Source of the DNA: Psychrosphaera ytuae
GTDB taxonomy: Bacteria > Pseudomonadota > Gammaproteobacteria > Enterobacterales > Alteromonadaceae
Assembly (NCBI RefSeq): GCF_017638545.1
Contig: NZ_CP072110.1
Location: 1,612,001-1,676,000, forward strand
DNA length: 64,000 bases
Direction: 5' to 3'
Of this stretch, positions 32,708 to 41,840 are shown one piece after another. The stretch's first letter is position 1. Each line of letters starts with the position of its first letter. The translations under genes and the position numbers were made by a program. The notes beneath the pieces were generated by a model. The model did not search any database. It saw only the letters and a list, made by a program, of their open reading frames with translations, and was not told the DNA's origin.

Positions 32708-32726
32708 ACTCCAGAATACAAAGTCT

Positions 32727-33581
32727 CTAGCCTTTGAGTTTTTTCTTTTGTAAAGGCAGCTTGTATGGCTCATAAAAGGCGAAAATTTCTCCGACCTTCT
32801 GGCGATTCGCGCCGTTTTGGCTGATGCTTCGACTTACTCTTACAAACGACTGTTCACTACGGTCGTATAATTTTCGGGTTAATTCGGTATCGTGGTTACT
32901 GATCAAAACAGGGATACCACGCTTGTAGGCAGCTCGTTCAGCTATGTTAGCTAGTTTTGCTTGTTCATTCGCATCAAATCCACCCGTCGCATAACTTGTG
33001 AAGTTAGCGGTATCTGACAGTGGTGCATAAGGCGGATCACAGTATATAACCGAACCTTTTCGAGCCCGTGAAAAAGTCTTTTTATAATCCTCGCAGACAA
33101 ACTTAGCTTTTTTGGCTTTTTGTGAAAAAGCGAAAATTTCGTCTTCTGGAAAATATGGTTTGGAATAATCGCCAAACGGCACATTAAAGCCGCCCTTTAA
33201 GTTGTAACGGCACAAGCCATTATAACCGTGACGATTAAGGTACAAAAACAACAACGAGCGATAATATGGATCATCTGAGTCATTAAACTCTTGTCGCAAA
33301 CCATAATACGCAACTTTGTCGTTGTTCTTGTTAACAAAAAGCTTTTTGGCGTCTTTTACAAACGATACGGGTCTGGCTTTTACAAATTTATACAGAGCAA
33401 TTAAATCAGGATTAACGTCATTGAGTAAATAGCTGTCGTAGTCGCTATTTAAAAATACTGAGCCCGCTCCAACAAAAGGCTCTATCAGCTTCTTGCCCTC
33501 TGGAAGTCGTGCGTTGATCTGTTCAACTAAGCCATATTTTCCGCCGGCCCATTTTAAAAAGGCCCGTGTTTTTTTCTTCAT
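32727..33581 (-). CDS. dam: DNA adenine methylase Dam
   Basis: Methylates adenine in GATC, serving mismatch repair strand choice and replication timing; mutS is in the same window. The 284 residues carry the SAM motif FLKWAGGKYGLVEQI and EPFVGAGSVFLN, and the catalytic DPPY (VIYCDPPYAPLSDTANF). C-terminal VLISNHD is also typical. It follows damX by 11 bp in the aroK-aroB-damX-dam order known from E. coli. Confidence 0.97.
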   Translation of the reverse strand: MKKKTRAFLKWAGGKYGLVEQINARLPEGKKLIEPFVGAGSVFLNSDYDSYLLNDVNPDLIALYKFVKARPVSFVKDAKKLFVNKNNDKVAYYGLRQEFNDSDDPYYRSLLFLYLNRHGYNGLCRYNLKGGFNVPFGDYSKPYFPEDEIFAFSQKAKKAKFVCEDYKKTFSRARKGSVIYCDPPYAPLSDTANFTSYATGGFDANEQAKLANIAERAAYKRGIPVLISNHDTELTRKLYDRSEQSFVRVSRSISQNGANRQKVGEIFAFYEPYKLPLQKKKLKG

Positions 33582-33592
33582 TTAATGCTCAA

Positions 33593-35086
33593 TTACTGGC
33601 TTAGTGTTTGTTGATAAACGGCGATTTGTTGTTGAATGACTGAGACAGACTTTGCCCAAGCATTGTTATCGACAGTTTTTGCGGTTTCGCGCGCTGCGCT
33701 AATAGAATCAAATACGCCATAAGTGACAACCCACCAATCTGAGTTATTTCGCTTAATTTTGTATATTCTGGTTAACTCTCCATCAAGGCGCTTACTGTTT
33801 AAGTACTGCTCTAAAATAGATTCAGTGCTGACTGCCGTTAATTGTAAGACGTATTTGTCACTAGGCAAAGCCATCAAGGCTTGATTGTCGATATTATATC
33901 CAGCAACACTTGGGATGATGTTTTGCACTGACGTATCTTTCACTTCAGGCTCAGGGCCTATGTCCTGAACTGGTACTTCTTCGACGTCTGTTGAAGATGA
34001 CTGCTCTTTGGTTTCTACGACCGATTCATCAAATGCTTTTTGTTCAATCTCTTCAAGGGATTCTCCAGTAATGGTCACTTCCTGGCCCTTTTTTTCAGCG
34101 AAGGTGGGAGTTTCAGCCTCGATGGGCGTCATCTCTGCCTGTTCAGCCGTGAGCTGGTTTTGCTCTGCACCATAAATCACGTCAAAAATATCTGCTGCTG
34201 AGGCGACATTTACTTTTTTCGGCTGTAATTCAATTTGCTTTTGCACTTCCGGCTTAGACCAAGTCTTAGCGGTTACGCTGTCTTTTGCTTTATTAACTAA
34301 TTCCGTAATTGCCGTAGGACCAGAGTTTGGGTCTGTGTTGCTCGTACGATAAAAGTAATTGCCAAGCGCAAACAATAGACTGACTACAACTAAAACCGCC
34401 CCCCACAACTTCAGGTTCAAGGGAGGGATTTGCCCTAGACCAGATTGATTGGCTTGGTCATACGCCAGCAATTGAATAGGAATTCCGTTCGCGCTTTCTA
34501 TCCAACGCTTAACCTTAACATTGTTAGAACTTGGTACATCGTCAAAATAACGTGTTAGCAGTTGATAACTCTCGTTATAAGATAATGTAGGAACCGTATA
34601 GTGACTGATTAACGCAGAGTCTATGGACGCGAGGGTCTTAGATTGGGCTTTGTCAAAAGTAACTAAAACCACCATGTGATAACCGCGCTTTTTGAGCTCT
34701 GCAACCACTTGCAGTAATTCACCTATGATTTGGCCAGGCAAGAAGTGACCGTTATCAATTGCGACTAACAGGGGAGTTTGGTGATTAAATTCTAGAAATG
34801 TATTTAGTAGCGACTTCTCTGGATCGTAGAGTACATTGCCAAACAATTGCTCTATGATCCGGCTTCGTATTTGAATTTCGTTTAATGATGCAGCGGCGGT
34901 TAAATAACATTTATTTGCTTCTGGCAAACAAGCCGTTAGTAATTCTTCTAATACGGTCGTCTTACCTACTCCAGTCGTACCGTCAATGGCAAGCATGCAA
35001 GATTGCGTCGTCTGCTCTATTAGCGACTCTAAAAAATCAAGTCTCGACTTGGGTATGAAAAATCCGTTGTTCGCGCTCACAGTCAT
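33593..35086 (-). CDS. damX: Division protein DamX (AAA ATPase, TM helix, SPOR domain)
   Basis: 497 residues. An N-terminal AAA-type ATPase has Walker A DGTTGVGKTTVLEEL and Walker B-like LLVAIDNGHFLP. A transmembrane helix follows at ~230-248 (WGAVLVVVSLLFALGNYF), then an acidic low-complexity periplasmic linker, and a C-terminal SPOR domain (~410-490, YVLQLTAVSTESILEQYL ... WWVVTYGVFDSISAARE) that binds denuded septal peptidoglycan. E. coli DamX lacks an intact ATPase but the AAA part is common in other gammaproteobacteria. The start overlaps the aroB stop (TAATG). Confidence 0.92.
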   Translation of the reverse strand: MTVSANNGFFIPKSRLDFLESLIEQTTQSCMLAIDGTTGVGKTTVLEELLTACLPEANKCYLTAAASLNEIQIRSRIIEQLFGNVLYDPEKSLLNTFLEFNHQTPLLVAIDNGHFLPGQIIGELLQVVAELKKRGYHMVVLVTFDKAQSKTLASIDSALISHYTVPTLSYNESYQLLTRYFDDVPSSNNVKVKRWIESANGIPIQLLAYDQANQSGLGQIPPLNLKLWGAVLVVVSLLFALGNYFYRTSNTDPNSGPTAITELVNKAKDSVTAKTWSKPEVQKQIELQPKKVNVASAADIFDVIYGAEQNQLTAEQAEMTPIEAETPTFAEKKGQEVTITGESLEEIEQKAFDESVVETKEQSSSTDVEEVPVQDIGPEPEVKDTSVQNIIPSVAGYNIDNQALMALPSDKYVLQLTAVSTESILEQYLNSKRLDGELTRIYKIKRNNSDWWVVTYGVFDSISAARETAKTVDNNAWAKSVSVIQQQIAVYQQTLSQ

Positions 35087-36150
35087 TACAAAATAGTTTG
35101 AAGTTCTGATTCGGTTACGTCTGACACCAGTATCGCTTGGCCAAGCTGTTTCGGCAATATAAATCTGATTGTACTGGCTTTGACTTTCTTATCTTTTTTC
35201 ATGTGTTTAATATAATCATCACATGACATAGAATCTGGACCCGATGTTGGTAAATCAAATGCGTTTAATAGAGTGATAACCCGTGAGACATCACTTTCGT
35301 TAATCCAACCTCTAAGCCTTGCTAACTGACAAGCTTGAACCATCCCCGCTGCTACTGCTTCACCGTGCAACCAGTTGCCATATCCTTGCTCAGCTTCTAT
35401 CGCATGTCCAAATGTGTGACCTAGATTTAATAAAGCTCTTCGTCCCTGCTCTTTTTCGTCTTCAGCTACAATTTCGGCTTTTATCTCGCAACAACGATGA
35501 ATGATGTAAGCCATTACATCGTCATCCATTTGTTGTATCGCTGCGATATTGTTCTCAAGATATTCGAATAAATCTCTATCAGCTAAAATACCGTACTTGA
35601 TCACTTCGGCCATACCTGCGGCAAACTCTCTTTTTGGAAGGGTCTTCAAGGAGTTCATACTGATAAACACAGCTTGTGGTTGATAAAATGCGCCTATCAT
35701 ATTTTTGCCAAGTGGATGGTTCACTGCCGTTTTACCACCAACTGACGAATCAACTTGAGACAAAAGAGTAGTAGGAACTTGAATGAAGTTCACACCACGC
35801 ATAAACGTCGCAGCAACAAACCCACAAATATCACCAACAACACCTCCACCTAGGGCGATCAGAGTGACATCACGAGCAGCACCCTGCTCTAGTAAAAACG
35901 TCATAATATCGTGATAGGTCTCTAGGGTTTTATTGGCTTCGCCATCGGCCATCTCATAATAACTAACGTCAAAGTCAGTTAAAGCGAGAGCGATCTGAGA
36001 TTTAAAAATGGGCAAAACGGTAGTGTTGCTGATGACAACGACGCGTTGCCCCTTGATATGCGGACACAAAAAAGACGACAAACTATTGCCGTCTTTTTCT
36101 ATATAGATGGGGTAGCTGTGATCACCTAAATTAACTTCAAGGCTTTTCAT
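35086..36150 (-). CDS. aroB: 3-dehydroquinate synthase
   Basis: Second shikimate-pathway enzyme, NAD+ and Zn dependent. The 354 residues show DGEANKTLETYHDIMTFLLE, ALGGGVVGDICGFVAATFMRGV, PTTLLSQVDSSVGGKTAVNHPLGKN and the zinc ligand region LNLGHTFGHAIEAE ... LHGEAVAAGM. GGAG precedes the ATG by 6 bases. It is 15 bp after aroK and coupled to damX. Confidence 0.98.
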   Translation of the reverse strand: MKSLEVNLGDHSYPIYIEKDGNSLSSFLCPHIKGQRVVVISNTTVLPIFKSQIALALTDFDVSYYEMADGEANKTLETYHDIMTFLLEQGAARDVTLIALGGGVVGDICGFVAATFMRGVNFIQVPTTLLSQVDSSVGGKTAVNHPLGKNMIGAFYQPQAVFISMNSLKTLPKREFAAGMAEVIKYGILADRDLFEYLENNIAAIQQMDDDVMAYIIHRCCEIKAEIVAEDEKEQGRRALLNLGHTFGHAIEAEQGYGNWLHGEAVAAGMVQACQLARLRGWINESDVSRVITLLNAFDLPTSGPDSMSCDDYIKHMKKDKKVKASTIRFILPKQLGQAILVSDVTESELQTIL

Positions 36151-36165
36151 TCACAGCTCCTTATC

Positions 36166-36684
36166 TTAAAAATCTAATTTACTAATAATCTCGTTTGCGA
36201 CAACACGAGCACTTTGCTCATCAGTCTTAACTACAATGTCAGCGACTTCTTCGTACAGCGGATTGCGCTCTTCTGCTAAACGAACCAATACATCACGCGC
36301 TGGCTCTTCAGTTTGCAATAATGGGCGACGTTTGTCACGTTGTGTACGAGCAACTTGCTTTTCGATTGGAGTTTCTAAATAAACGACAATACCACGTGCC
36401 GACAAGCGGTTTCTGATCTCTTTGCTAACAACAGAACCACCGCCTGTTGCCAATACAATACCTTGCTTTTCTGTAAGGTCAGTAATTACTGACTCTTCGC
36501 GTTTACGGAAACCATCTTCACCTTCGATATCAAATACCCAAGCGATATCAGCACCTGTACGACGTTCAATTTCCTGATCCGAGTCGACAAATTGTAAATG
36601 CAACTGATCGGCAAGATGTCTGCCAATTGTGCTTTTACCTGCGCCCATGGGACCTACTAAGAAGATGTTACGTTTTTCAGCCAT
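36166..36684 (-). CDS. aroK: Shikimate kinase I
   Basis: Phosphorylates shikimate. The 172 residues have the P-loop VGPMGAGKSTIGRHLA, the shikimate-binding Asp in FVDSDQEIERRTG, GEDGFRKREESV, ATGGGSVV, and the lid RDKRRPLLQTEEP. It forms the head of the aroK-aroB-damX-dam operon. Confidence 0.97.
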   Translation of the reverse strand: MAEKRNIFLVGPMGAGKSTIGRHLADQLHLQFVDSDQEIERRTGADIAWVFDIEGEDGFRKREESVITDLTEKQGIVLATGGGSVVSKEIRNRLSARGIVVYLETPIEKQVARTQRDKRRPLLQTEEPARDVLVRLAEERNPLYEEVADIVVKTDEQSARVVANEIISKLDF

Positions 36685-36733
36685 ATTACCTAATTCAAAT
36701 ACAGTTTAGTGTTAACAACAAGCCCAGGCACAA

Positions 36734-36765
36734 TGATTCGCGCCCAAAAAATAAGGCGCGAATTA
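36734..36765. other. GC-rich hairpin between pilQ and aroK
   Basis: ATTCGCGCC (36736-36744) and GGCGCGAAT (36755-36763) form a perfect 9-bp stem with a 10-nt A-rich loop. There is no adjoining T-run on the minus strand, so it is not a standard intrinsic terminator. It may terminate weakly or lie in the aroK leader. Confidence 0.5.
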
Positions 36766-36815
36766 TCGCAAAAAAAGTAGATAAATTGCAAGAAAAGCTT
36801 ACTACTCGTTCATTT

Positions 36816-38879
36816 TTACATCGAGTCTGTGACGATTTTTGGTGTTACGAAAATTAGAAGTTCACGTTTCTCATTAAATGAAGTATCGGTTCTAAACGCA
36901 CGGCCGATGAATGGAAGATCTCCTAATAGTGGAACTTTACTCACACTATTAATGACTTGTTGCTGGTAGATACCACCTAATACTATGGTTTCACCATTAC
37001 GCGCCGTTACTTGAGTCTTCAATTGTTGCGTATCGATTGCCACTGCAGGACCAGTCGGTGTAGAAACCGTATCACCACGTGCGTTTTGAGTAATATTCAA
37101 ATCCAAGATAACACTGTTATCCGGAGTAATTTGAGGCGTTACTTCTAAACTCAATACCGCTTTTTTGAACGAAACCGACGTAGCACCACTACTTGCAGCT
37201 TGTACATATGGAATTTCAGTACCTTGTTCGATACTTGAAGTTTGCTGGTTTGATGCAGTAATTCTCGGTGTTGCTACGATTTCACCTTTGTTTTCACGTT
37301 CTAGTGCCGATAGCTCTAAGTCCAGTAGTGTACCATCTGCCAATCGAGCAATCTGTACGGCAATGCTACCGGCAGGACTCGCGACGGGTAGGTTTACGTT
37401 TAAACGAGGGCCAGCATCGCTGCCTATGTTGCCTTGACGAATACTACTTGCGCCATCAAGTGAGCCTGATACGCCAGTTTGTTGATTTGTACCATCTAGG
37501 CTGTTACCTGACACACCCCAGCGAATACCTAATTGCTCGTCGATATTGTCTCTAATTGTAACCATACGCGCTTCAATCAAAACTTGTTTGATTGGGATAT
37601 CGAGGGTCTTAACGGCCTTCTTAACGGTTTCGATTCCTGTTGCAGTATCTTTAACAAGTAACGTATTAGTGCGCTCATCAACCGAAACTTGACCACGAGG
37701 GGTCAAAATCGATGTGCCATCTGATTTAAGCAAGGCGGCAATTTCAGCGGCTTTGGCATAGTTGATCTGAATAAACTCAGAGACTAATACTTCAAACTCT
37801 TCTACTTTTTTCTTCGCTTCTAGTTCTCGTGCTTCACGAGCCGCTAATTCATCAGAAGGCGCAACAAGTAAAACATTGCCTTCCATTCGTTTGTCTAGAC
37901 CTTTGGTTCGCAACACAATTTCAAGTGCTTGGTCCCAAGGTACGCCATTTAAACGAAGAGTTAATGTACCCGTTACCGTATCCGAGACAACCAAGTTAAA
38001 ACCGTTTAGGTCTGCAATGATTTGCAAAACAGTACGAATTGGTAAGTCTTGGAAGTTTAGTGAAATAGGCTGGCCCTGGTATTCAGTACCACCGGCTAGT
38101 ACACCTTGCTCCTCTGGAGCTTTGTTCACTGACAGGGTGAAAATATTATCTAACTGTTGGAAGTCGTACTCAAACTCACCTTCAACATCAATAACTAACT
38201 GTGAAGAACTTGCCGTTTGAAACGTCTCTAGTCCTTTGACAACAGTGCCAAAGTCAGTAACGTCCATTTTATATAACAGCTCATCTAGGATGTCAGTGTT
38301 GTGGAACTGAATGAAGATCTGGTTGTTTTTAGAGGTAACATCAACCGCGGCCATGTTATCTCTCAAGAATACTAAAACTCGCCCCTCAACAGCACCATTT
38401 ACTTGGTCGCCACGACGGAAATCAAGGGCTTGAACACGGTTGATCAAATCAACATTAACGTCTTGTTGATTTGATGGTTCGATACTTGGGTTGTCAGACA
38501 CGCGGATGTAAAACTTATTGCCTTCGACACGGCTTTTATAAAGCTTTAGCTGATCCAATAAAATAGTAACCAAAACACCTTTGTCACGGTGTTTTGTCTC
38601 GATGTTGAGTACGCCTTCTTTGTCGATTAAAACTTTGCCGAGGCTTTCTTCGAAATCCGTCTCTTCAAAGTACAATTCAATACGCGAAGGTTCGTTAAAA
38701 ACTTGAATACTTGGGTCTGAATACAATGCTTCGTCAAACACGAACTCTAATTCAGTCTCGCCTTTTACAATGGGGGTATAGCGCACATCGTAGAGTAACG
38801 GAACTGACACCGCAGAAAAGGTCATAAATAGCGCAAAGCATGCCGTCAACAATCTATAAAACATAACGTTACTTTTCAT
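36816..38879 (-). CDS. pilQ: Type IV pilus secretin PilQ
   Basis: Forms the outer-membrane channel for the type IV pilus. The 687 residues start with a signal peptide (~10-27), then two AMIN peptidoglycan-binding domains (~30-110 and ~150-235), an STN/N0 domain (~275-340, PISLNFQDLPIRTVLQIIADL), an N1-type domain (~370-440) and the C-terminal secretin barrel (LIEARMVTIRDNIDEQLGIRW ... VPLLGDLPFIGRAFRTD). Last gene of pilMNOPQ, 30 bp after pilP. Confidence 0.97.
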   Translation of the reverse strand: MKSNVMFYRLLTACFALFMTFSAVSVPLLYDVRYTPIVKGETELEFVFDEALYSDPSIQVFNEPSRIELYFEETDFEESLGKVLIDKEGVLNIETKHRDKGVLVTILLDQLKLYKSRVEGNKFYIRVSDNPSIEPSNQQDVNVDLINRVQALDFRRGDQVNGAVEGRVLVFLRDNMAAVDVTSKNNQIFIQFHNTDILDELLYKMDVTDFGTVVKGLETFQTASSSQLVIDVEGEFEYDFQQLDNIFTLSVNKAPEEQGVLAGGTEYQGQPISLNFQDLPIRTVLQIIADLNGFNLVVSDTVTGTLTLRLNGVPWDQALEIVLRTKGLDKRMEGNVLLVAPSDELAAREARELEAKKKVEEFEVLVSEFIQINYAKAAEIAALLKSDGTSILTPRGQVSVDERTNTLLVKDTATGIETVKKAVKTLDIPIKQVLIEARMVTIRDNIDEQLGIRWGVSGNSLDGTNQQTGVSGSLDGASSIRQGNIGSDAGPRLNVNLPVASPAGSIAVQIARLADGTLLDLELSALERENKGEIVATPRITASNQQTSSIEQGTEIPYVQAASSGATSVSFKKAVLSLEVTPQITPDNSVILDLNITQNARGDTVSTPTGPAVAIDTQQLKTQVTARNGETIVLGGIYQQQVINSVSKVPLLGDLPFIGRAFRTDTSFNEKRELLIFVTPKIVTDSM

Positions 38880-38909
38880 TGTGTTTTGTAATCCATATTC
38901 TTATTAGTT

Positions 38910-39437
38910 TTATTCATCAGCCGCGCTGTCCGCTAGCTTGACCGTGGCGTCTCGTTCCTTCCAACAACCAGCGCCATCTGGTATCAATTCTACGACAGTA
39001 ACTCGGTTATCAGTAACCGCAGTGATGCGACCGTGGTACAAGCCCACGTAATTCCCTTCCGTGACTCGGTGTAAAGAGCCGTCTGATGCTTGTATCAAAG
39101 CCCAAACTTCTTGGTTTGTACCTAGAGTACCTCGCATACTTAAATTATCCAACGCAAATTTTTCAAGTGGTTCTTTTCTGCGTCTTGGATCTGGTGCTAG
39201 ACAGTTTTGAGCGGGTTCGTAACTTTCTTGGATGATTTCTGGAGACGGAAGATCAAACGGGCTCCGCGGAGAAGTCATAGAATATTCAATGTGCTCAAAC
39301 TCATTTACTGCTGGGATTGGTTCGATCTTAACCGGAGTCCCTGACTTAACTTGATTCATGTATTGTTGTAAATCGGTTACGTCGTCATAACACGCCGTCG
39401 TTAATACCGACATTACTAAGACCAAAAGAATTCGCAT
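38910..39437 (-). CDS. pilP: Type IV pilus assembly lipoprotein PilP
   Basis: Inner-membrane lipoprotein linking PilNO to PilQ. 175 residues with lipobox LTTAC (Cys16), a disordered Pro-rich stretch (~40-75), then the beta-sandwich domain (~90-165: LDNLSMRGTLGTNQEVWALIQASDG, VTEGNYVGLYHGRITAV). It overlaps pilO by one base (TAATG). Confidence 0.94.
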   Translation of the reverse strand: MRILLVLVMSVLTTACYDDVTDLQQYMNQVKSGTPVKIEPIPAVNEFEHIEYSMTSPRSPFDLPSPEIIQESYEPAQNCLAPDPRRRKEPLEKFALDNLSMRGTLGTNQEVWALIQASDGSLHRVTEGNYVGLYHGRITAVTDNRVTVVELIPDGAGCWKERDATVKLADSAADE

Positions 39438-40045
39438 TATTTTGCTCCTTCTTTGTATCGATATGTTTTAGCGACAACATTTAAACGCAAGCGTTTTCCT
39501 CTGTCTTCGCTAACCGAGAAGTCGTGTAACGTAACAATTCGAGGTAATGCCGCAACTTGACTCACAAATTGACCAAACTCGTGATAATCGCCCAATACTT
39601 CTATTTGAATAGGTAACTCAGTATAAAATTGCTTTTCAACTTCAGGTAGCCAGTTAATTTTTATAAAGGTTAGTCCTGAAGTGGTACCGACATAAGTGAT
39701 GTCGTCTAATAAGCCCGGAGTCTCATGAGAGGTTGGCAGACGTTTGAGAAGTAAAGAGAACTTTTCTTCCATGTCTTGCATTTGTTTTTTGTAAGAGTCT
39801 AAGTTAACCGCGGCACCATACTTAACGCGATAGGTACTCTTGAGCTGCAACTCTTCTGCTTCGGCTGATTTAAGAGCATCAACTTTCGAGCTCACTAAAA
39901 GCATATAACTGGCAATCGCAACCGCGATTGCAACGAATAACGCCATCGCGACTTTGGCAGGTTTGGGCCATGAGCCCATATTCTCAAAATCGATATCGTT
40001 GATATCAAATTCAGAAAAATCAAAGTTCAGTTTATCTAGCTTCAT
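39437..40045 (-). CDS. pilO: Type IV pilus alignment protein PilO
   Basis: 202-residue bitopic inner-membrane protein: cytoplasmic N-terminus beginning MKLDKLNFDFSEFDINDIDF, transmembrane helix ~32-52, periplasmic coiled coil, and a ferredoxin-like domain (LPIQIEVLGDYHEFGQFVSQVAALPRI). Partner of PilN. The start overlaps the pilN stop as ATGA. Confidence 0.95.
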   Translation of the reverse strand: MKLDKLNFDFSEFDINDIDFENMGSWPKPAKVAMALFVAIAVAIASYMLLVSSKVDALKSAEAEELQLKSTYRVKYGAAVNLDSYKKQMQDMEEKFSLLLKRLPTSHETPGLLDDITYVGTTSGLTFIKINWLPEVEKQFYTELPIQIEVLGDYHEFGQFVSQVAALPRIVTLHDFSVSEDRGKRLRLNVVAKTYRYKEGAK

Positions 40046-40617
40046 TTTGATTTACCTCCCTGCTTTTGTTCAGGGATGTAGCCTTTTACCGCAATAGTCA
40101 TAGAGAAGTCTGACAATAATTGGTCTTCGCGTTCTGCAGAAACGATGGAGTCTAGATCAGCCCCTTCGAGTAACTCAGAACGTTCAATTTCTCTCATCAT
40201 GTTCGATAACCGGTTATTTGACTCACTCTTGCCGTTGATCAATAAACCAGAGCCTTTCTTCTCTACTTTGGTCAAATAGATACCTGCTGGGACTACCCGT
40301 GCAATTTCATTGAAGATTTGAGTACCTAAATTACGACTTTCTTGTAAGAGCTCGATGAGTTCGATGCGTTGATTCAAATCATCTTTGGTTTTGTTTAAGT
40401 TACGGATCTCTCGGATCCTTTGATCCAAAATCGAAATCTCACTGCGCAAATAGTTGTTGCGGTATTCCTGACCCGCTAGTCGCTCTGAGTAATACATGTT
40501 TAACAAAAACACCAAAAAGACCACCAATCCTGATATCACCCCTAGGATGGCTAGAAATTGCTGTTGGCGTTCTTTTCGAGCCGTCTCACGCCATGGCAAA
40601 AGATTTATATATGGCAT
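40042..40617 (-). CDS. pilN: Type IV pilus protein PilN
   Basis: 191 residues with the conserved cytoplasmic N-terminus INLLPWRETARKERQQQF that binds PilM, one transmembrane helix (~22-44), a coiled coil and a Pil-like periplasmic domain (VPAGIYLTKVEKKGSGLLINGKSES). It overlaps pilM by 13 bp. Confidence 0.96.
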   Translation of the reverse strand: MPYINLLPWRETARKERQQQFLAILGVISGLVVFLVFLLNMYYSERLAGQEYRNNYLRSEISILDQRIREIRNLNKTKDDLNQRIELIELLQESRNLGTQIFNEIARVVPAGIYLTKVEKKGSGLLINGKSESNNRLSNMMREIERSELLEGADLDSIVSAEREDQLLSDFSMTIAVKGYIPEQKQGGKSK

Positions 40618-41696
40618 TCTGAGAAACTCCTTAATGCAAGTCCTGTTGCAATCATTAACTGCGGCTGGAATGCCTCAATTTCTTCCGAATCCAATTCGGC
40701 TGCGATCTCTAGTTCAGCAAATGGTTTGGCAATGACTGTATGAATACCAAGCTCGTCAATTAACAATCTGTCCAAACCGGCAATCAATGAGGTGCCACCT
40801 GACAACACAATGTAGTCGACGTTGTCTTTTTCACTGGTGTTTAAAAACATCTGAATAGAACGACGAATTTGTTGTAGTAAAGCCGTTTGGAAAGGAGCGA
40901 GTACTTCAAAAGTGTAATTAGGTGGAAGGTCGCCATTTACTTTGGCTCGTTCTGATTCATCAAACGAACGGCCGTAGTACGAAACTATTGAGTTGGTAAA
41001 CTGTTCACCGCCAAACATCTGGTCTCGTGTATATAACGAACGTTCACCCTGGACAATGCTCAGTAAGGTAATTTGTGCACCTATATCGACAAAAGCGACG
41101 ACTTTTTCGTTTGCATCGTCAGGAAGTTGGCCTACGCACAATTGCCCAGCTCGGCTTAGAGCGTAACTTTCGACGTCCAAAACTTTAGGTTCAAAACCGC
41201 CCTCGATAACAGCGTGAGAACGCGCTTCAATATTTTCTGTCCGCGCCGCACTCAATAATACATCGACCTTTGAAGGATCGGCTTTGTTAACAGTGAGCTT
41301 TTCGAAGTCTAAACTGACTTCATCAAGAGGGTATGGAATGAGTGTATCCGCTTCAATTTCAATTTGGCTTTCTAATTCGGCGTCAGACAATGACACGTCC
41401 ATATAGATAACTTTGGTAATGACACTCGCGCCTGAGATTGCTACTGCGGCGTGTTTTACCTGTTTTGGAATGCGTTTACGAATTTTATTAATGACACGAG
41501 CGACAGCTTCGATGTCCTGAATTTCGCTGTCTTTGATCATCCCTTTTGGCATGAGTTCGATTAAGGCTTCTTCAACTCGATATACACCATGCTGTTCTGA
41601 TAACAATACGGCCTTTATCGAATGCGAACCTATATCAATCCCTACCATGTATGGGATACTTTTTGTAAAAAACTTCCTGATTGTATCTGCTAACAT
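40605..41696 (-). CDS. pilM: Type IV pilus actin-like protein PilM
   Basis: Cytoplasmic actin/FtsA-fold ATPase that docks to PilN. The 363 residues show the phosphate-1 motif VGIDIGSHSIKAVLL, the SHS2 region, phosphate-2 VAFVDIGAQITLLSI and the adenosine motif YIVLSGGTSLIAGLDRLL. It is the first gene of pilMNOPQ and divergent from mrcA over 144 bp, a widely conserved gammaproteobacterial arrangement. Confidence 0.96.
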   Translation of the reverse strand: MLADTIRKFFTKSIPYMVGIDIGSHSIKAVLLSEQHGVYRVEEALIELMPKGMIKDSEIQDIEAVARVINKIRKRIPKQVKHAAVAISGASVITKVIYMDVSLSDAELESQIEIEADTLIPYPLDEVSLDFEKLTVNKADPSKVDVLLSAARTENIEARSHAVIEGGFEPKVLDVESYALSRAGQLCVGQLPDDANEKVVAFVDIGAQITLLSIVQGERSLYTRDQMFGGEQFTNSIVSYYGRSFDESERAKVNGDLPPNYTFEVLAPFQTALLQQIRRSIQMFLNTSEKDNVDYIVLSGGTSLIAGLDRLLIDELGIHTVIAKPFAELEIAAELDSEEIEAFQPQLMIATGLALRSFSECHI

Positions 41697-41840
41697 GTCA
41701 AGTTACTGAGCTGCCTGTTATTTGTCCTATTGTCGCAAGATTAGACTTTTTTTTGATCAATAAAAAGCCTTTTCTCTAATCCTGTTCCGGTTATACTACC
41801 TACATTATCCTCATCCACAAATTTTTTCTAGGTTTATTCA

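Noticed and set aside
36734..36765. Hairpin upstream of pilQ considered as the aroK/pilQ terminator
   Set aside because: No T-run on the required strand, so it was not listed as an intrinsic terminator.
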